Assembly: GCA_030626265.1 (NCBI GenBank)
Contig: DAOUPF010000046.1
Location: 1-8,131 of the forward strand
Reading direction: 5' to 3'
From: Sulfurovum sp.
GTDB taxonomy: Bacteria; Campylobacterota; Campylobacteria; Campylobacterales; Sulfurovaceae
Length of the DNA: 8,131 nucleotides
Shown here: one piece after another, positions 6,407 to 8,131 of the stretch
Position numbering within the stretch: position 1 is the first letter of the stretch
How the letters are laid out: each line of letters starts with the position of its first letter
Notes under the pieces: model-generated
The model's input: only the letters and a program-made list of their open reading frames with translations
Database searches by the model: none
Told to the model about the DNA's origin: nothing
Program-made: the position numbers and the translations under genes

Positions 6407-7777
6407 ATGGGACATCCTGAAAAAGCAGCCAAGTTTATAGCAAACAATGAAAATATGAAATGGCATGACAGAGCACTATGGTTTGTACGAGAAAATAGAG
6501 ACTTGGCTGTTCATGGCATAGATGAGTGGGAGAAGCTAAGAGAGGTTGCCAAAAAGATCAAGACTCATACTATAGAAAAGTTGGACTATTATCTAGAGGA
6601 GTTTGAGAGAAATGCCAAAGACAAAGGCATACATGTACACTGGGCAAAAGATGCTAAAGAACACAATGAGATAGTACTAAAGATTCTTATAGACAAAGGT
6701 GCAACAAAGCTAGTCAAGAGCAAATCCATGCTCACAGAGGAGTGCCACCTAAATCCATATCTAGAGAGCCACGGTATAGAGGTGATAGATACAGACCTAG
6801 GTGAGAGGATAGTCCAGCTACGAGATGAGCCACCATCACATATAGTCCTACCTGCCATTCATCTCAAAAAAGAGGCTGTAGGAAAGACATTTGAGAAGTT
6901 CCTAGATACAGAGAAGGATAACTGTGACCCTACTTATCTCACAAGAGTAGCCAGAGTACATCTACGAGAGAAGTTCTTGGGTGCTGATGCTTCTCTAACA
7001 GGAGTCAATTTTGGTATAGCCCAAACAGGTGGTGTGGTAGTATGTACAAATGAGGGCAATGCAGACTTAGGCACAAGTCTACCCAAGCTACACATAGCAA
7101 GCATGGGCATAGAGAAGATAATCCCTAGACTAAAGGACTTGTCTATATTTACACGACTACTAGCTAGGAGTGCTACAGGTCAGCCCATCACATCATATAC
7201 TTCTCATTTCCATGCTCCAGTAGAGGGTGGAGAGATGCATATAGTCATAGTAGATAATGGACGCTCAGATATCATAGCAGATGAGGATTTTAAACAGTCG
7301 CTACACTGTATCAGATGTGGAGCGTGTATCAATACCTGCCCAGTATATAGGAGAAGTGGAGGGCATAGCTATGGATACACAATTCCTGGACCTATAGGTT
7401 CGACACTTGGGGCTAGTAAAGACCTACGAACTAACAAAACTCTACCTTTTGCCTGTACGCTATGTGCTTCATGTACCAATGTCTGCCCAGTACAGATAAA
7501 TCTACACAATCAGCTATATAAACATCGCCAGAGTGTAGTAGCACAAGGGTTGCTAGGATTAAAAAAACATACTATATTGAGAGTGGCAACTTGGCTTATG
7601 AAACATCCGTCTCTTTTAGACTTTACTGGAAAAATGGCTAGAAAAATAGTACCCAAAATCCCAAGAGCTTTACTATACTCCAAAGCAAATGTCTGGGGTA
7701 AGAGAAGAGAGCTACCAAAGTTCCCAAAAAATAGCTTCAAAGAGCTATACAGACAACAACAAAAGGAGAAATCATGA
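6407..7777 (+). CDS. lutB: Lactate utilisation protein LutB (4Fe-4S ferredoxin-type subunit)
   Basis: LutB (YkgF) is the iron-sulfur electron-transfer subunit of the LutABC lactate oxidation complex. The 456-residue protein has a LUD domain over about residues 60-290 (ILPA-like VLPAIHLKK, TGVNFGIAQTGGVVVCTNEGNADL), then two ferredoxin-type clusters with the full CxxCxxCxxxCP spacing: C301, C304, C307, C311 and C350, C353, C356, C360. GGHSYGYTIPGPIG between the clusters is a family hallmark. A basic C-terminal region (~370-456) completes it. Length is close to the ~470 residues usual for LutB, and nothing appears missing. The ATG follows the lutA stop by one nucleotide, with GGAG (6397-6400) inside the lutA end, so translation is likely coupled to lutA. 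The nonsense codon in lutA may therefore reduce lutB expression. The gene ends in an ATGA overlap with lutC. Confidence 0.96.
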   Translation: MGHPEKAAKFIANNENMKWHDRALWFVRENRDLAVHGIDEWEKLREVAKKIKTHTIEKLDYYLEEFERNAKDKGIHVHWAKDAKEHNEIVLKILIDKGATKLVKSKSMLTEECHLNPYLESHGIEVIDTDLGERIVQLRDEPPSHIVLPAIHLKKEAVGKTFEKFLDTEKDNCDPTYLTRVARVHLREKFLGADASLTGVNFGIAQTGGVVVCTNEGNADLGTSLPKLHIASMGIEKIIPRLKDLSIFTRLLARSATGQPITSYTSHFHAPVEGGEMHIVIVDNGRSDIIADEDFKQSLHCIRCGACINTCPVYRRSGGHSYGYTIPGPIGSTLGASKDLRTNKTLPFACTLCASCTNVCPVQINLHNQLYKHRQSVVAQGLLGLKKHTILRVATWLMKHPSLLDFTGKMARKIVPKIPRALLYSKANVWGKRRELPKFPKNSFKELYRQQQKEKS

Positions 7778-8131
7778 GCTCTCGAGAAGCTATACTAGCA
7801 AATATCCACAAAAATATACCGCTCTCTACTAGCATGGAACTACCTGATACTAATATACCTCATATGAGCTACCCCAACAAAGAGGAGCAGTTTAGTACTG
7901 CTCTATCCTCTGTAGGTGGCAATGCTATATGGCTTGGGAGTGAGAGAGTAGATGATTTTGTAGCTAGGAGTTATAAAGATTTATCTGTCATCGTCTCCAC
8001 CGCAACTGATTACTCAAACAGTACAAAAGACACCAATACCACAGATGACCCACACACTCTAGATGATGTAGATCTAGCCATCATCAAAGCAGAATTTGCA
8101 GTAGCAGAAAATGGGGCAGTTTGGGTCAAAA
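7774..8131 (+). CDS. lutC: Lactate utilisation protein LutC (LUD domain), 3' truncated by window edge
   Basis: LutC (YkgG) is the third component of the cytoplasmic lactate oxidation system and consists mostly of a LUD domain. The visible 119 codons run open to the right edge. They begin MSSREAILANIHKN, the expected N-terminal helix, and reach the family signature AEFAVAENGAVWVK just before the edge (complete family members are about 210-240 residues). The start is clear: AAGGAG at 7763-7768 lies 5 nt before the ATG, which overlaps the lutB stop as ATGA (7774-7777), implying translational coupling. The stretch before the signature (STATDYSNSTKDTNTTDDP) is low-complexity and polar, as is common in the variable part of this family. 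The gene looks intact as far as seen. Confidence 0.92.
   Translation, partial: MSSREAILANIHKNIPLSTSMELPDTNIPHMSYPNKEEQFSTALSSVGGNAIWLGSERVDDFVARSYKDLSVIVSTATDYSNSTKDTNTTDDPHTLDDVDLAIIKAEFAVAENGAVWVK

Overview
The window is a low-GC bacterial chromosome segment with densely packed genes. Protein wording, especially in ClpB and the lactate genes, together with frequent AGA/AGG arginine and ATA isoleucine codons, points to Campylobacterota (Epsilonproteobacteria), probably a free-living Sulfurimonas/Sulfurovum/Sulfurospirillum-like lineage. The genus is inferred from memory of family sequences, not from a search.

Layout. (1) 2-1105, plus strand: the C-terminal 367 codons of the disaggregase ClpB, cut by the left edge. 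(2) 1113-4343, minus strand: a 1076-residue membrane receptor with a predicted NIT sensor, GAF, PAS, GGDEF and EAL domains, for cyclic-di-GMP turnover. It converges on clpB, and both stop codons lie inside one 10-bp palindrome that looks like the clpB terminator. (3) 4344-4535: a very A+T-rich divergent intergenic region with an 8-bp-arm dyad and a textbook sigma-70 promoter (TTGACA, 18 bp, TATAAT, preceded by an A/T tract). (4) 4536-4700, plus: a 54-residue protein with 31 lysines, resembling bacterial histone-H1-like tails. (5) 4777-5592, plus: a DUF4405-type membrane protein with two histidines suited to heme binding and a cytoplasmic tail that appears to be a tandem duplication. An operator-like dyad brackets its likely -10 box. 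(6) 5668 to the right edge, plus: a lutABC lactate-utilisation operon with tight coupling (1-nt gap, then an ATGA overlap). lutC runs off the right edge.

How they work together. LutABC is the iron-sulfur, cytoplasmic L-lactate oxidation system. Here lutA carries a single in-frame TAA at codon 67, with homology continuing in the same frame on both sides, so the operon is disrupted, recoded or affected by a base error. lutB and lutC look intact as far as they are visible. The neighbouring DUF4405 protein might be a membrane redox partner, but nothing in the sequence proves this. The c-di-GMP receptor and the lysine-rich protein have no evident functional link to the lactate genes.

The items most worth a second look are the lutA nonsense codon, the unlisted lysine-rich mini-protein with its consensus promoter, the stop-codon-sharing palindrome, the dyad around the DUF4405 promoter, and the duplicated DUF4405 tail. 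I saw no tRNA, rRNA, CRISPR array or insertion sequence.
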